DNA of 64,000 bases. Origin: Defluviitaleaceae bacterium. Lineage in GTDB: Bacteria; Bacillota; Clostridia; Lachnospirales; UBA5962. Shown piece after piece: positions 43,869-52,982 of this stretch. A program made the position numbers and the translations under genes. The DNA is taken from assembly GCA_009780765.1 (NCBI GenBank), contig WQZK01000001.1, positions 1 to 64,000 of the forward strand. Reading direction: 5' to 3'. The first letter of the stretch is position 1. Every line of letters begins with the position of its first letter. Under the pieces are notes generated by a model, which had not been told where the DNA came from, did not search any database, and saw only the letters and a program-made list of their open reading frames with translations.

Positions 43869-45440
43869 ATGTTATCAGTTAATAATGTAAGTCTACAGTT
43901 TGGTAGCCGAGTGCTTTTTGAAGGAGTAGACATTAAGTTTACTAAGGGCAACTGTTACGGGATTATCGGCGCTAACGGGGCAGGCAAAAGTACATTTCTA
44001 AAAATTCTTACAGGCGAGATAGAGCCTAATAAAGGTGATGTTCATATCGACAAAAGCGATAGAATGTCGGTTTTAGCACAAAATCAACATCTTTACGACC
44101 ATTTTACGGCGTTAGAGTGTGTGTTGGCGGGGCATAAGCGTTTATCAGAATTAGTGTTAGAGCGAGAGGCACTTTATTCTAAAGAAGATTTTAGTGATGA
44201 GGACGGCATTAAAGCAGGTGAGCTAGAAGCAGAATTTGCAGAACTTGGTGGCTACGAAGCTGAGAGCAGTGCAGAAGCGCTGTTAAACTCACTCAAAATT
44301 GACTCAGATTTATTTCATCAAAAAATGGGCGATATCGACCCTAAGGTTAAAGTTAAGGTGCTACTAGCTCAAAGTCTTTTTGGCAAGCCCGATATTTTGG
44401 TGCTGGATGAGCCTACAAATAATTTAGATCCCAAAAGTGTTAAGTGGCTAGAAAATTATCTTTACGAACTAGAGGATAGTATTATTATAATTGTTTCGCA
44501 CAATAGGTATTTTCTTAACCGTGTTTGCACTCATATTTGCGATGTGGATTTTAAGAAAATAAATATGTTTGTAGGAAATTACGATTTTTGGTACGAGACA
44601 AGTCAGTTGCTTCAAAGGCAAGCTAAAGAGGCTAATAAAAAGAGCGAACAGCGAGCTAAAGAATTAAAAGACTTTATAGCTAGATTCTCTGCTAACGCCT
44701 CTAAATCTAAGCAAGCAACAAGTCGTAAAAAGGAGTTAGAAAAACTCGAATTATCTGACATTAAGCCTTCTAACCGTCGCTATCCGTTTATAGATTTTAA
44801 GTACGAAAGAGAAGCGGGCAATGAGATTTTAGAAGTAGAAGGCTTAACTAAAAAAGGCTTTTTTAAGGATGTTAGCTTTAAGCTAAAAAAAGATGACAGG
44901 ATTGCGTTTATTACTAGCAAAAGTCCCGTTGTTAGTATGCTGTTTGATATTATTATGGGCATAGAAAAGCCCGATAAAGGTTTTGTAAAATGGGGGCAGA
45001 CTATCACAACAGCTTATTTACCTCAAAACTATGACTACTATTTTGACGGAGTGGATTTAAATTTGGTGGAATGGCTTGGGCAATACAGTAAAGAAAAATT
45101 TGAAGAATACTTGCGTGGTTGGTTAGGCAGAATGTTGTTTAGTGGTCAAGAAGCATTAAAAAAAGCAAAGGTTTTATCAGGTGGTGAAAAGGTTAGATGT
45201 ATGCTTTCTCGTATGATGCTTAGCGGTGCTAATTTTTTAGTATTTGACGAGCCTACAAATCACTTAGATTTAGAAAGCATAACGGCACTTAATAAAGGTA
45301 TGCAAAACTTTAAAGGTGGCATTATGTTTATTACTCACGACGAAGAAATTATGAGTACCGTTGCCAACCGCATAATAGAAATAGAAGATACTAAGGTATT
45401 AGACAGAGATATGAGTTATGAGGATTACTTAGAGTTATAA
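43869..45440 (+). CDS. ABC-F family ATPase
   Basis: 523 residues, two ATPase domains without membrane segments. The first has GANGAGKST and LVLDEPTNNLDP; the Lys-rich linker (residues 240-300) is typical of ABC-F proteins that act on the ribosome; the second has LSGGEKVRCMLSRMM and FDEPTNHLDL. The second P-loop is degenerate: the position normally GxxGxGKT reads ITSKSPVVSML. This and the VKWLENYL after the first Walker B recall the YkpA/YbiT group. Target probably the ribosomal E site; resistance role unproven. Confidence 0.88.
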   Translation: MLSVNNVSLQFGSRVLFEGVDIKFTKGNCYGIIGANGAGKSTFLKILTGEIEPNKGDVHIDKSDRMSVLAQNQHLYDHFTALECVLAGHKRLSELVLEREALYSKEDFSDEDGIKAGELEAEFAELGGYEAESSAEALLNSLKIDSDLFHQKMGDIDPKVKVKVLLAQSLFGKPDILVLDEPTNNLDPKSVKWLENYLYELEDSIIIIVSHNRYFLNRVCTHICDVDFKKINMFVGNYDFWYETSQLLQRQAKEANKKSEQRAKELKDFIARFSANASKSKQATSRKKELEKLELSDIKPSNRRYPFIDFKYEREAGNEILEVEGLTKKGFFKDVSFKLKKDDRIAFITSKSPVVSMLFDIIMGIEKPDKGFVKWGQTITTAYLPQNYDYYFDGVDLNLVEWLGQYSKEKFEEYLRGWLGRMLFSGQEALKKAKVLSGGEKVRCMLSRMMLSGANFLVFDEPTNHLDLESITALNKGMQNFKGGIMFITHDEEIMSTVANRIIEIEDTKVLDRDMSYEDYLEL

Positions 45441-45567
45441 AAAATATAAAAACAACAGAAAATCAATTGATGAGATGTTGCGAGTAATATGTAGTAATAT
45501 GTAATAGTAAAGTTGTCTTTAGTTTTAGGGGCAAGTAATTCTAAGGAACTAACAATCAGTAATTGAT

Positions 45568-45612
45568 AAAAAACATCAAAAGTATGATTTTTCTACTCTT
45601 GATGTTTTTATA
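45568..45612. terminator. Bidirectional terminator
   Basis: AAAAACATCAAAAGTA (about 45568-45583) pairs with TACTCTTGATGTTTTT (about 45594-45609) with one mismatch. It separates the ABC-F gene from the convergent DUF4234 gene. Confidence 0.8.
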
Positions 45613-45646
45613 TTATTTACTTATTTAGTTATGCAATATTACATAT

Positions 45647-45967
45647 TTAATTTGCAATATGATTTGCTGACATTTGCTTAAGTAACATTGGTATAAAAGT
45701 AAATGTAAAGATAGCCAACAGTAGATTTGCTAGCGGACTAACATCTCTAGCACCAGCCTTAATTAATCTAACCGATGCAGCATAATGCCAATATAAAGCA
45801 TATATTCCAAATGTAAATAACATTAGTAAAATATGTAATCCTACACCTGCACCGTCACCGGTGGTTCTTTTTAATTCTGCTTGGAACATAACTGTCCATA
45901 CAAAAGCATAAATACCAAAAGTGATAAAAGTAAATATCACCATTAGAGCGATTGAGCGTCTTTTCAT
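45647..45967 (-). CDS. DUF4234-like small membrane protein
   Basis: 106 residues with three hydrophobic segments. The repeated ITFGIYAFVW / FTFGIYALYWHY pattern is characteristic of DUF4234. Function unknown. AAAGGAGT is well placed before the ATG on the minus strand. Confidence 0.75.
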   Translation of the reverse strand: MKRRSIALMVIFTFITFGIYAFVWTVMFQAELKRTTGDGAGVGLHILLMLFTFGIYALYWHYAASVRLIKAGARDVSPLANLLLAIFTFTFIPMLLKQMSANHIAN

Positions 45968-46067
45968 AAGTTTAAGTTTACTCCTTTAATATATATTTTG
46001 CAAAAATCAATATACAGATGTGCCACAATTTAAGCAATATATTCAGTATATTCAAAGTTAAAAATTC

Positions 46068-46233
46068 TGTCAAATAAAAAGATACTTAATTTTTATAAAA
46101 ACAATAAAAAATCAGTTGCGATTTCCGTGGCTACCTCGGATTTTTGAAAGATGTTTTCTTCCTAAAGTTTAATTTTTTTATCGTTTTCTTCCGCCAAGTT
46201 GGACAAATTTTGTTCTCCGTGGCGGATTTTTAA
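46068..46233. other. Hairpin-rich non-coding stretch at the island edge
   Basis: The 430-base gap between DUF4234 and abiEi holds no gene I can see. TTCCGTGGCTACCTCGGATTTT (about 46121-46143) and CCGCCA...TGGCGGATTTTT (46192-46231) are two GC stems followed by ATTTTT in AT-rich sequence, looking like decayed terminators or small RNAs. TGCCACAAT recurs at 46021 and 46266, bracketing them. Confidence 0.35.
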
Positions 46234-46362
46234 TTGGTACGGGGGTGCAGAGAAGTTGAAAAAATATGCCACAATGTGAATGAGAGGCTTTAGCGAGGTT
46301 TTATGGCTTGAAGAGTTTGATAAAATAGTTTGAAATAAATAATAAAAGGTGTGATTTTTTGC

Positions 46363-46391
46363 TTGACATTATGTCGCAAATATATTATTAT
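46363..46391 (+). promoter_or_regulatory. abiE promoter and possible operator
   Basis: TTGACA (46363-46368), 17 bases, TATTAT (46386-46391). GACATTATGTC (46365-46375) is nearly self-complementary and overlaps the -35 box; a further ATGTC lies at the start codon. AbiEi-type antitoxins repress their own promoter through inverted repeats, so this is a good operator candidate. The start codon is 10 bases after the -10, giving a very short leader. Confidence 0.6.
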
Positions 46392-46401
46392 ATACGAGCA
46401 T

Positions 46402-46995
46402 ATGTCAAGTGCTTTAGATTTAATTATGCAGCTTGCTGCGGAGAATAACGGAATTCTGTTTGCGTCGGATGCAAGCAAGCTAGGGATTTCAAGAGAGAGC
46501 TTGCGGCAGGCTAAGTTGGCGGGGCTGATTGAGAGTGTCAGTCATGGTGTTTATGTCACTGCCGAGACCTTGCCTGATGATGCTTTTATTTTGCAACGCA
46601 AGTATGATAAGGCTATTTTTTCGCATGAGACGGCAGCCTATTTTTTGGGGTTTACAACACGAGACCCGTTGGTGTTCTCGGTGACAGTGCCATCGGGGTA
46701 TAATTCAAGACTTCTCACTGACGGCAATGCAAAGATTTATTATAGCGCCGAAATCAAACAAGAGGATATTGTTGTTACAAAGACTATGTTTAATAGAGAA
46801 GTGAGGTGCTTTAATATTGAGAAAACTATTGTCGATTTTTGCTCCGGTAATTTCAAAGGGGATAAGGATGTGGCTTTGGAAGTTATCAAGGCGTATGCTC
46901 GTTCTAAAAACAAAAATATTTCAAAACTGATGAGCTATGCTACGACAAAAAAAGCCAGAGACACAATCAGGGGATATATGGAGGCACTTTTATGA
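46402..46995 (+). CDS. AbiEi-type antitoxin / transcriptional regulator
   Basis: 198 residues from the ATG at 46402; an upstream GTG would place coding sequence inside the promoter. The N-terminal winged helix (NGILFASDASKLGISRESLRQAKLAGLIESVSHGVYV) and FSHETAAYFLGF, VTVPSGYN, then IEKTIVDFCSGN are the AbiEi pattern. Represses the operon and counteracts AbiEii. Overlaps the toxin gene by 4 bases (ATGA). Confidence 0.9.
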   Translation: MSSALDLIMQLAAENNGILFASDASKLGISRESLRQAKLAGLIESVSHGVYVTAETLPDDAFILQRKYDKAIFSHETAAYFLGFTTRDPLVFSVTVPSGYNSRLLTDGNAKIYYSAEIKQEDIVVTKTMFNREVRCFNIEKTIVDFCSGNFKGDKDVALEVIKAYARSKNKNISKLMSYATTKKARDTIRGYMEALL

Positions 46996-47939
46996 AAACA
47001 TCAAGGCAATTAAACGATTTAATCAAAAACCTTTCAAGACAAACTGGCATTAACGCACAGGTTTTGCAAAAGCGATATTTTATTGAGAGATTTTTAGAGA
47101 GAGTTTCTCTTTCGGAGCAAAAACAAAAATTCATCATTAAGGGAGGCGTGCTAATTTCTGCCCTTGTAGGAATAGCCGCCCGTTCCACAATGGATATTGA
47201 TATTACAATCAAAAGAATGCCGTTGCATTTAGAATCTGTTGAATACGCTGTCAAGAAAATTATTGCCATTAAGATGGATGACAATGTTGAATTTGTTTAT
47301 AAGGGAGCGGAGAATATTCGGGACGAAAGCGACTATGAATGCTTTAGGGTAAGCCTTGATGTTATCTTTGACAGGGTGCGTGATAACATCAAGCTAGACA
47401 TTACAAAAGGCGATGCAATAACTCCTAAAGAGATTGAATTTGGTATTGAGACGATGCTAGATAAACGGAAGATTGAGTTATACTCATATAATATCGAGAC
47501 GGTTTTATCAGAAAAAATCGAGACCATTTTGTCAAGAAGTGTTTTGAATACCCGCATGAGGGATTTTTATGATTGCTACATCATTGATAAAATGTATCGC
47601 AATAAAATTGATGTCAAAACATTTTATGCCGCCATTTTAGCAACGGCAAGCAAAAGGGGCACGGGGCATATTTTTGATAATACGGAAGCGTTAATTGGCG
47701 AAATCAAAGCAAGCACCGATTTGAAGAAGCTATGGGACAACTATTCCAAAACTTATCCGTATGCCAAGGATATTTCATTTGAAGATGCAGTTGCCTCAAT
47801 AGAGAGTTTGTTTAGTGCATATAACTCTAAAATATATTTAGAAAAGCTACGAAAAGCAAAAAAATTGCTTTCTATGGGCAGAGAATTAGATGGCGAGCTA
47901 CTTACTGAAATACTAACCGAGCTGGAGGATAAAAAGTAG
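46992..47939 (+). CDS. AbiEii/AbiGii family nucleotidyltransferase toxin
   Basis: 315 residues. FIIKGGVLISALVGIAARSTMDIDITIKRM gives the GG and D-x-D of the minimal nucleotidyltransferase fold; FDRVRDNIKLDITKGDAITP and LSEKIETILSRSVLNTRMRDFYDCYII are the family's other conserved blocks. Homologues such as MenT add nucleotides to tRNA acceptor ends; AbiEii aborts phage infection by halting growth. Confidence 0.92.
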   Translation: MKTSRQLNDLIKNLSRQTGINAQVLQKRYFIERFLERVSLSEQKQKFIIKGGVLISALVGIAARSTMDIDITIKRMPLHLESVEYAVKKIIAIKMDDNVEFVYKGAENIRDESDYECFRVSLDVIFDRVRDNIKLDITKGDAITPKEIEFGIETMLDKRKIELYSYNIETVLSEKIETILSRSVLNTRMRDFYDCYIIDKMYRNKIDVKTFYAAILATASKRGTGHIFDNTEALIGEIKASTDLKKLWDNYSKTYPYAKDISFEDAVASIESLFSAYNSKIYLEKLRKAKKLLSMGRELDGELLTEILTELEDKK

Positions 47940-47958
47940 ATAAGTAAGGAGATTTCGC

Positions 47959-47998
47959 TTGTTTTTTATAGGTTTATCTGCTACAATATTTATTGTAG
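47959..47998 (+). promoter_or_regulatory. Promoter with palindromic operator
   Basis: TTGTTT (47959-47964), 17 bases, TACAAT (47982-47987). The 18-bp perfect palindrome CTACAATATTTATTGTAG (47981-47998) covers the -10 box, as a repressor operator would. It serves the frameshifted GIY-YIG gene. Confidence 0.65.
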
Positions 47999-48035
47999 GC
48001 GACTATACACACTATTCTAACGGAGATAAAAATAT

Positions 48036-48706
48036 ATGGCTAAAAAATATGGAGCAGGCGAAAAGGGTCTTTTGTACTTTGCGAGGAATCCCGCATTCCC
48101 ACATTTGACTAAAATAGGCAAGACAACCAAACTAGAGGTTGTGGATAGGAACTTGTCATCGAGCAATGTGCCTGATTTATATGATTATCCGGCCATTTTT
48201 GAATGTGAAGATGTTGATTAGAGGATGAAATTCATAGACAGTTTGCAGATTTTCGTCATTTTAGGTCTAGCGGTTCAAAGACAGAGTTTTTTTGGAGCGG
48301 TTGTATAGAAAAAGCGATTGAGAGAGCCGAGACATTAAAGGGCACAAAAAATGTAACCGAGAGAGAAACTGACAACGAAGAGATAACAGATGAGACGGGT
48401 CAAGAAAAGATTATAAGACGCCCCAATAAAGATTTTTATTCTATGGGATTAAAAGATGGGGACGAGATTTATTTTATAAAGAAGCCAGAAGTTAAGGCTA
48501 TTATTTGTGGAGCTAAGGCAGTAAAATATAAAGGTGGCAAGCCTATGACCATAACGGCTTTAGCTAAGCAAATATTCAAAGACTATAATCTAGGTATAGC
48601 TTATCTTGGAGGGTTTGAATATTTTTCGTACGATTCAGATGAAACCCTTTATAACAGATACAATAGAATGGATGTTGACGGAAAACTTTATAGACCGCAG
48701 GACTAA
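48036..48706 (+). pseudogene. GIY-YIG/T5orf172-type nuclease gene with a frameshift
   Basis: The first frame (48036-48221) reads KGLLYFARNPAFPHLTKIGKTT..., a T5orf172 GIY-YIG-like start, and stops at TAG. In the next frame the protein continues without loss, EDEIHRQFADFRHFRSSGSKTEFFWSGCIEKAIERAE, matching the second half of the domain, then a Lys/Glu linker and a DUF4357-like end (KYKGGKPMTITALAKQIF...YFSYDSDETLYNRYN) to 48706. A single frameshift near 48213-48221 thus splits one gene of about 223 codons. It may be dead, a sequencing error, or programmed. GGAG lies before the start. Confidence 0.75.
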
Positions 48707-48770
48707 ATAGGTTTCAATACGAGCACAATCATTTGTCCTAAATTTTGTTTAGAAAAGGGATAAATAATAG

Positions 48771-48800
48771 TTGCTATTTATATGGTAGTTATGATATAAT
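48771..48800 (+). promoter_or_regulatory. Promoter of the fic-hsd operon
   Basis: TTGCTA (48771-48776), 18 bases, TATAAT (48795-48800); GAGG (48812-48815) is the ribosome site for the fic ATG at 48823. Confidence 0.65.
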
Positions 48801-48822
48801 TCTCTTGTGTAGAGGTATCTCT

Positions 48823-50016
48823 ATGCGAGAGGATTTTTTTGTGCAGGATAAAAGTATTCCAAACAATGGTCTTATAAGACTTACTAATATTAAATTTGAA
48901 GAAAACCCCGCTATATTAAAAATGGCGGAGGAGGCTCGTGTTGCAATTGAGATACTCAATTACGAATTAAAGAAAAAACCATCGCTGGAAGTGTTTCTTG
49001 ACACACTTTACATGCAAGAGGCGAGGCAGTCTAGCAGCATTGAAAATATTGAGACCACTAATGACGAGTTATTCAAGGCGGTTCTTGGCGTTTTTGATTC
49101 AGAGGAAACTAGAGCGGTGCACGCCTATACTGATGCAATAAAATATGGCAGCAGTCTCTTAACTCAAAAAGAGATGTTTAACCGAGAGGATATTGACCAG
49201 ATGCAAGCATTGCTTGGCATTAGTGAAACGGGAGTGCGGAAAAATAGCCCGAAAATAGAAACATCCCTTACTCGCATAGTCAACAAAGCGACAGGAGAAA
49301 TTGTTTATACCCCGCCACATGGCGAAGGGGTTATTAAAAACCTTTTGGATGATATGTTAGAGTTTGTTTATAGTGATGATATTTACACAATTCATCCGCT
49401 TATCAAAATCGCTCTTGCACATCAGCAGTTTGAAAAAATTCACCCATATAAAGACGGTAACGGACGCACGGGACGGATAATCAATATTTTGCTTATGGTG
49501 CAAAAGAATTATTTATGTGCACCGATATTGTATGCAAGTAATTTTATCAACACGCACAAATCAGAGTATTATCAATTTTTGCAGGATTGTGATGACGGTG
49601 ATTATGTGCCATTCGTGGAGTTCACGTTGACTAGCTTTTTGAAGTCAGCACAAAAAACGCTGTCGCTGGTTAATGCAATATCTGCAAAAGTTGATGGGTA
49701 TTCTACTACAGAATACATCAATGAGGAGCGTGGTTTTAAGGGGCATACGGAGTTGATTAAAGGCATTATTAAAATAATGTTTACAAAAGTATATTTTACT
49801 AGAAAGGATTTAGAGATTGTAATTTGTGTTGATAAAGCTAGTGGCAAGCCAAAAATAGAAATGCCCAACAAGAACACTATTACAGCATATTTAGAAAACT
49901 TTAAGAATGCAGGGCTTATAGAAGAAGAAGTAATGGTTGGCAAAAAGGGCAACCCAAAAATATTCAAAAATGTGGAGTTGATTCGCATCATCGAAGAGGA
50001 AAACAATAATGACTAA
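48823..50016 (+). CDS. Fic family protein
   Basis: 397 residues. An N-terminal helical part contains QSSSIENIE, which fits the inhibitory motif S-x3-E-N of self-inhibited class II Fic proteins; the active site IHPYKDGNGRTGRI is the HPFx(D/E)GNGRxxR motif; a winged-helix C-terminus follows. Fic enzymes transfer AMP from ATP to hydroxyl side chains. It heads the restriction operon and overlaps hsdM by 8 bases, so Fic and the methylase are made together. The start at 48823 has a good ribosome site; the open frame further upstream runs through the promoter. Confidence 0.93.
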   Translation: MREDFFVQDKSIPNNGLIRLTNIKFEENPAILKMAEEARVAIEILNYELKKKPSLEVFLDTLYMQEARQSSSIENIETTNDELFKAVLGVFDSEETRAVHAYTDAIKYGSSLLTQKEMFNREDIDQMQALLGISETGVRKNSPKIETSLTRIVNKATGEIVYTPPHGEGVIKNLLDDMLEFVYSDDIYTIHPLIKIALAHQQFEKIHPYKDGNGRTGRIINILLMVQKNYLCAPILYASNFINTHKSEYYQFLQDCDDGDYVPFVEFTLTSFLKSAQKTLSLVNAISAKVDGYSTTEYINEERGFKGHTELIKGIIKIMFTKVYFTRKDLEIVICVDKASGKPKIEMPNKNTITAYLENFKNAGLIEEEVMVGKKGNPKIFKNVELIRIIEEENNND

Positions 50017-51841
50017 ACCAATGATAAAGAATAGACCAGAGCTTGATAACAAGATTAAGCATATTCTAAAAAGCGTTGCGAATAAGCTTCGTGGGCTTTA
50101 TCTAAGCGAAAAATATGGCAATGTAATTATACCTTTTTGTATATTACGCCGCTTTGATTGTATGCTGGAAGAAAAGAATGAAGAGATAAAAAAAGCCTTA
50201 GAAGTTTTTGCTAAGTTAGAGTCAAAACAAAAAGAAGCCGCTATTATGAAAAGATGCGGTGTGCCTTTTTATAATTCTAAGTGCATTACTTTTAGTGACT
50301 TATTGGGTGACATCAAAAACATTAAAATAAATTTTGTTGAATATATAAAAGCATTCAGCGAGAATGTCCAAGATATTTTGGACAATCTTGATTTTCAAAA
50401 AGAAGTCAAAAATCTATCAAAGGGTAACCATTTGCTAGAAATGATACGGGAGTTTGCCGATATTGATTTTAGTTTAACTTCTGTTGACCAACATAGTATG
50501 GGATATATTTTTGAAGAGATTATCCGTGAATACAAAGCCAACGCCGAGGCGGGCGACCACTACACCCCGCGCGAGATAGTTGATTTGTGTATTGATTTAA
50601 TTTTAGCCGAGCATGCGGAAGTCTTTGGTAAAAAGGATAAAATTATAGAAGTGTATGATGGCTGTTGCGGAACAGGAGGAATGCTTTTTACCGCAAAACA
50701 ACGGGCGAGAGAAAGGCTTGGTAAAAGTGATGATGAGGTAGTCTTGTTTGGGCAAGATGTTAATCCCGATGCTTATGCTATCTGCAAAGCAGAAATGCTT
50801 ATACGAGGCGAAGACCCATCTAATATAAAGTTGGGTAGCACACTAAGCGAAGATTTTTGGTTTGATGATATGCGAAAGTTTGATATTTGTATAACCAACC
50901 CACCCTTTGGAGTGGAGTGGAAAATCGACCAAGAGCATGTCAAAAGAGAAGCGGAAGAGCAATTAGACCCACGCACTCGTTTTAAGCCTAAACTGCCAAG
51001 AATAAATGACGGGCAATTACTCTTTATGCAAAATATGTTACACAAGCTAAAAGACGATGGGCGTATGGCAATTATCCATAACGGCAGTCCATTATTTAGC
51101 GGTGATGCCGAGGGTGGCGAAAGTGAAGTTAGACGCTATATATTAGAGAATGATTTGTTAGAAGCTATTATCGCTTTGCCCGAGCAAATGTTTTATAATA
51201 CAGGCATAGCCACTTATATTTGGATATTATCAAAGAATAAGAGCACAAAGCGAAAAGGTTTTGTGCAGCTTATCAATGCTAACTTGACTAAGGAAGATAA
51301 TTTTGTGGGTAATGGACAAGGATTATTTTGGACAGACCTAAAACCGAAATCACTAGGTAACAAGCGGCGTGAAATTAAAGAAACGCATAAAAGCGACATC
51401 ATAACCATTTATCAACAAAACAAAGAAAATGACTTTTGCAGAATATTTCCGAATGCTTTTTTCTTTTATCACAAAGTATTTGTAGAGCAGCCTATGTTGG
51501 ATGATAAAGGCAACTTGCAATACGACCGCAAAGGCAATCTAATAATAGACAAGAAAAAAGCAGATGTAGAGAATATTTCCTATAGGGCAGTTAGCAAGGA
51601 CGGAAGTTTTGTGTCAGTTGATATAGATTCATACTTGCAAACAGAAGTCGCACCTTTTGTGCCTAATTACACATATGATACAGCCAAGACCAAAGTAGGG
51701 GTAGAAATACCTTTTACACGATATTTTTATAAATACACACCACCTAAAAAAAGCGATGATTTACTTGTCGATATAAAAGCACTAGAAGCTAAAATTGCTC
51801 AAAGTATGGGGAGCATAATAGGAGGTGGCGATGGCAAATAA
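50009..51841 (+). CDS. hsdM: Type I restriction-modification methylase subunit
   Basis: 610 residues. N-terminal helical HsdM domain, then the adenine-N6 methyltransferase: EVYDGCCGTGGMLF binds AdoMet, DICITNPPFGVEW is the catalytic NPPF, DGQLLFMQNMLHKL and FYNTGIATYIWILSKNK follow. Acts with HsdS to methylate the recognition site. Its C-terminus overlaps the first cyclase-like gene by 11 bases. Confidence 0.95.
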   Translation: MTKPMIKNRPELDNKIKHILKSVANKLRGLYLSEKYGNVIIPFCILRRFDCMLEEKNEEIKKALEVFAKLESKQKEAAIMKRCGVPFYNSKCITFSDLLGDIKNIKINFVEYIKAFSENVQDILDNLDFQKEVKNLSKGNHLLEMIREFADIDFSLTSVDQHSMGYIFEEIIREYKANAEAGDHYTPREIVDLCIDLILAEHAEVFGKKDKIIEVYDGCCGTGGMLFTAKQRARERLGKSDDEVVLFGQDVNPDAYAICKAEMLIRGEDPSNIKLGSTLSEDFWFDDMRKFDICITNPPFGVEWKIDQEHVKREAEEQLDPRTRFKPKLPRINDGQLLFMQNMLHKLKDDGRMAIIHNGSPLFSGDAEGGESEVRRYILENDLLEAIIALPEQMFYNTGIATYIWILSKNKSTKRKGFVQLINANLTKEDNFVGNGQGLFWTDLKPKSLGNKRREIKETHKSDIITIYQQNKENDFCRIFPNAFFFYHKVFVEQPMLDDKGNLQYDRKGNLIIDKKKADVENISYRAVSKDGSFVSVDIDSYLQTEVAPFVPNYTYDTAKTKVGVEIPFTRYFYKYTPPKKSDDLLVDIKALEAKIAQSMGSIIGGGDGK

Positions 51842-52982
51842 GAAAACAGCTAAAAAAATAACAAAACCGCAACAAGCTCCCAAGCCCAATCCGTTAAAAG
51901 ATTATTACATTGCCTATATTGATATTTTAGGTTATGTGCAATTTTTCAAAGAATATCCAGAAAAAGTTGCAGATTTTCTAAATGATATTCACACAGTTGT
52001 TAATCAAGTTGCTCTGCAAACAAATCAGCTTAACGCAGTTGTAAATATGATTGAAGCTCCGTTTGAATTTAAGTATAAGATTTTTTCGGATAATTTTTTG
52101 TTTTGTCTTGAAGCTCTTGATAAATCCGAATTACCTAAAGATTTTGATAGAATATTATTTTTGTGGTACTTAAAAATGGTTGCCGAGATACAGGCGATGT
52201 TTGTAACTAAGTATGGATTACTTGTTAGAGGTGGAGTTACCAAAGGGCAGCTTTCTTTTAACGATGATTATATTTTTGGGCAAGGATTAGTTGATGCGGT
52301 TAATTTAGAAAAAAAGGCTCAATTTCCAAGAATAATTGTTGATGAAAGTTTGTATCATATGCTAGCTGCAAGAGATTTGCCTAAAGAGTGCGAGGGAAAA
52401 AACTGTGGAAAATTTGAACATGCAAAAAGCATAGAAAATATGGTCACAGCACTAGGAAAAACTGTTCTTAGTTTAGATAATGACAAGCTAGTGCATTTAT
52501 CGTATTTGGATGAAGACAATCCGATTTTTGATGCGATGGCAATTTTTGGTTTAGATATAAAAAGTATGCTAGGCTTAGTAAGCCAAATAACACAAGTTCC
52601 TGATTGTCTGCCACCAAAGTTTTTAGAAATAATCAATGGTATTATCAGCAACCTTAATGCCGAAGAACTAAACCGAAAAGCGTTTTGCTTAGAAAGGCTA
52701 AAAGCACATAGGGGAGAAATTGTCGCAATGGTTAAACAAAAATGCGACAAAATTCCAGTAGATTATAAAGCTAACTATAGAGAATTGCAAAAAATTATAT
52801 GCAAATATAAGTGGGTGCTTGATTATCATAATTGGATTTGTGATAGATTCAATCACTTAGATTTGAGTATTGTATATAAAGTAGAAATTGTTGCGCTTAT
52901 GCGATATGATGCAGAGCCTTTATTTTGTATAAAGATTTTGGATGAGCAGGATAATGGGGAGGTGGCTGATGGTAAAAAATAG
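51831..52982 (+). CDS. Class III nucleotidyl cyclase-like protein, first of a tandem pair
   Basis: 383 residues from the ATG at 51831 (GGAGG 5 bases ahead). After a Lys/Pro-rich tail, DYYIAYIDILGYVQFF has an Asp at 31 where class III cyclases bind the first metal, KIFSDNFLFC an Asp at 87 for the second, and RGGVTKGQLSF...FGQGLVDAVNLEKKAQFPRIIVD resembles the cyclase segment RxGIxxG...VNxAxRLE..A. The Asn and Arg that stabilise the transition state in classical cyclases are not clearly kept. A helical C-terminal region of about 130 residues (HRGEIVAMV...YKWVLDYHNWICDRFN) is unique to the pair. Could make a cyclic nucleotide, or be a cyclase-fold binding protein. Confidence 0.55.
   Translation: MANKKTAKKITKPQQAPKPNPLKDYYIAYIDILGYVQFFKEYPEKVADFLNDIHTVVNQVALQTNQLNAVVNMIEAPFEFKYKIFSDNFLFCLEALDKSELPKDFDRILFLWYLKMVAEIQAMFVTKYGLLVRGGVTKGQLSFNDDYIFGQGLVDAVNLEKKAQFPRIIVDESLYHMLAARDLPKECEGKNCGKFEHAKSIENMVTALGKTVLSLDNDKLVHLSYLDEDNPIFDAMAIFGLDIKSMLGLVSQITQVPDCLPPKFLEIINGIISNLNAEELNRKAFCLERLKAHRGEIVAMVKQKCDKIPVDYKANYRELQKIICKYKWVLDYHNWICDRFNHLDLSIVYKVEIVALMRYDAEPLFCIKILDEQDNGEVADGKK

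Noticed and set aside
46351..46401. Upstream GTG start for abiEi
   Set aside because: It would place the -35 and -10 boxes inside the gene, and the added residues are unlike AbiEi proteins.
48711..48722. GTTTCAATAC word resembling the end of a CRISPR repeat, also near 63900
   Set aside because: Only single occurrences without spacing or repetition; no array.
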